DNA of 5,992 bases, taken from positions 32,400 to 38,391 of the forward strand of contig DBRH01000061.1 of assembly GCA_002305955.1 (NCBI GenBank), in the 5' to 3' direction. Of this stretch, positions 5,239-5,992 are shown piece by piece (position 1 is the first letter of the stretch; every line of letters starts with the position of its first letter). The translations under genes were made by a program, and so were the position numbers. This DNA is from Kosmotogaceae bacterium UBA1373 (GTDB lineage: Bacteria > Thermotogota > Thermotogae > Petrotogales > Kosmotogaceae). The notes beneath the pieces were generated by a model. The model made no database searches and was not told the origin of the DNA. It saw only the letters and a program-made list of their open reading frames with translations.

Positions 5239-5982
5239 CTAGATTGGTATCGACAGGTACCTGTCCTTAACTGCGTAGAAGACCTCGCTTATCCCCAGTT
5301 TTCGCAGGAGGTTCAGGGCATCGTTGTTGTACTTTCCAACACTTATGGCCCTGTGAGAGTCCGAACCGATCGTTATCAGCCTGCCCCCCAGTTCGAGATA
5401 TCTTTCAATAACCCACGGCTGGGGCGTGGGATCGCCCAGTCTGTACATCCATCCCGAGGTGTTGAACTCCAGCCCCACATCGCAGGCTATGATCTGTTTC
5501 AAAAGGATATTCATCAGCTCGCCCGGACTGGGTGGTTTCGAACCGGGGATGTGTCTTCTCAGAAAGTCAAGGTGGCCCAGAAAACCCGGTTTATCTATAA
5601 GCTCCACGGCCATGGCCGCCTCTTCAAGGTATATGTCCCAGGGGTCTTCCATATCCCTCAGATCGGGAAAACCGGGGACTGTGTGGACCGAATAGATGTA
5701 ATAATCGAAATCGCCGACCGGCCATGAAATACCGGTTGATTGCAATCCCAGTTCGAGACCGGAGAGAACGGTTATTGGGTAGCTGCCCTTCAGGCGTTCT
5801 ATTTCTCTGGAATAGCTGCTCACCTTTTCCGGCTGAAGGCAGACATCCTGTCTCAAAAGATATGGATCGAAGTGATCGGAGATTCCCACGATCTTCAGGT
5901 CTCTCTCAACGGCCGCCTGTATAACGTCGGCCACGCTATCTTTTCCATCGGAGAAAATTGTATGGTTATGTATATCTATCAT
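5239..5982 (-). CDS. PHP-family phosphoesterase, HisJ/HisK histidinol-phosphatase-like (copy B)
   Basis: A cytosolic 247-aa protein, complete, starting at an ATG (5980-5982) with GGAG at 5989-5992, the window edge. The PHP metal motifs are intact: DIHNHTIFSDG (3-13; H5, H7), GISDHFD (33-39; D36, H37), SGLELG (74-79; E77), IYSVHT (96-101; H100), GHLDFLRR (136-143; H137, D139) and GSDSHRA (206-212; D208, H210). It is co-linear with the protein at 851-1591, about 40-45% identical by eye, with PTPQPW.IERYL..GGR.ITIGSDSHRA nearly shared. One difference is in the NTSGW loop: copy A has Arg178, copy B has Met179 (with an Arg two residues on). HisJ-type enzymes hydrolyse histidinol phosphate; with two copies and no his genes nearby, at least one may use another phosphorylated metabolite. 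It is probably first or middle gene of a transcript continuing into DUF2461. Confidence 0.85.
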   Translation of the reverse strand: MIDIHNHTIFSDGKDSVADVIQAAVERDLKIVGISDHFDPYLLRQDVCLQPEKVSSYSREIERLKGSYPITVLSGLELGLQSTGISWPVGDFDYYIYSVHTVPGFPDLRDMEDPWDIYLEEAAMAVELIDKPGFLGHLDFLRRHIPGSKPPSPGELMNILLKQIIACDVGLEFNTSGWMYRLGDPTPQPWVIERYLELGGRLITIGSDSHRAISVGKYNNDALNLLRKLGISEVFYAVKDRYLSIPI

Positions 5983-5992
5983 ATACTACTCC

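Noticed and set aside
1..5992. CRISPR array, tRNA/rRNA genes, defence system or intact mobile element
   Set aside because: No regularly spaced direct repeats, tRNA or rRNA signatures, integrase, transposase or recognisable defence protein were seen on either strand.

Overview
The window reads as ordinary chromosomal bacterial DNA: six complete protein genes and one partial gene, tightly packed on both strands, with strong Shine-Dalgarno sequences (GGAGG-type) and frequent AGA/AGG arginine and ATA isoleucine codons. My best guess is a Thermotogota-type organism such as Mesotoga or a relative, or a similar anaerobe. That rests on overall style and gene content, not on a diagnostic marker, so it is uncertain.

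Layout from left to right. (1) A DEDDh 3'-5' exonuclease (DnaQ-like) runs leftward off the window edge. (2) A small PHA_gran_rgn-family protein runs rightward and starts at a TTG behind an excellent Shine-Dalgarno. Its stop codon sits in the loop of a GC-rich hairpin that belongs to a compact, strongly structured segment at 760-828. (3) A PHP-family phosphoesterase resembling histidinol-phosphatase HisJ/HisK runs rightward. (4) The lipid II flippase murJ runs leftward and converges on it with a 2-bp gap. (5) A 262-bp divergent promoter region follows. (6) The UDP-GlcNAc 2-epimerase wecB runs rightward; a possible 25-codon leader ORF overlaps its start as ATGA. (7) A DUF2461 protein and a second HisJ-like PHP gene run leftward, probably as one transcript.

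The functional theme is loose. MurJ (peptidoglycan precursor export) and WecB (ManNAc supply for surface polysaccharide) are both cell-envelope functions and share one divergent control region. The two PHP proteins are diverged paralogues, about 40-45% identical by eye, that bracket the murJ-wecB-DUF2461 block in opposite orientations. Nothing here is a defence island, CRISPR array, prophage or intact transposon. The two non-coding signals most worth checking are the multi-hairpin element at 760-828 (a decayed IS200/IS605-type end or a structured leader) and the unusual wecB leader at 3291-3389. No intergenic stretch exceeds 300 bp.
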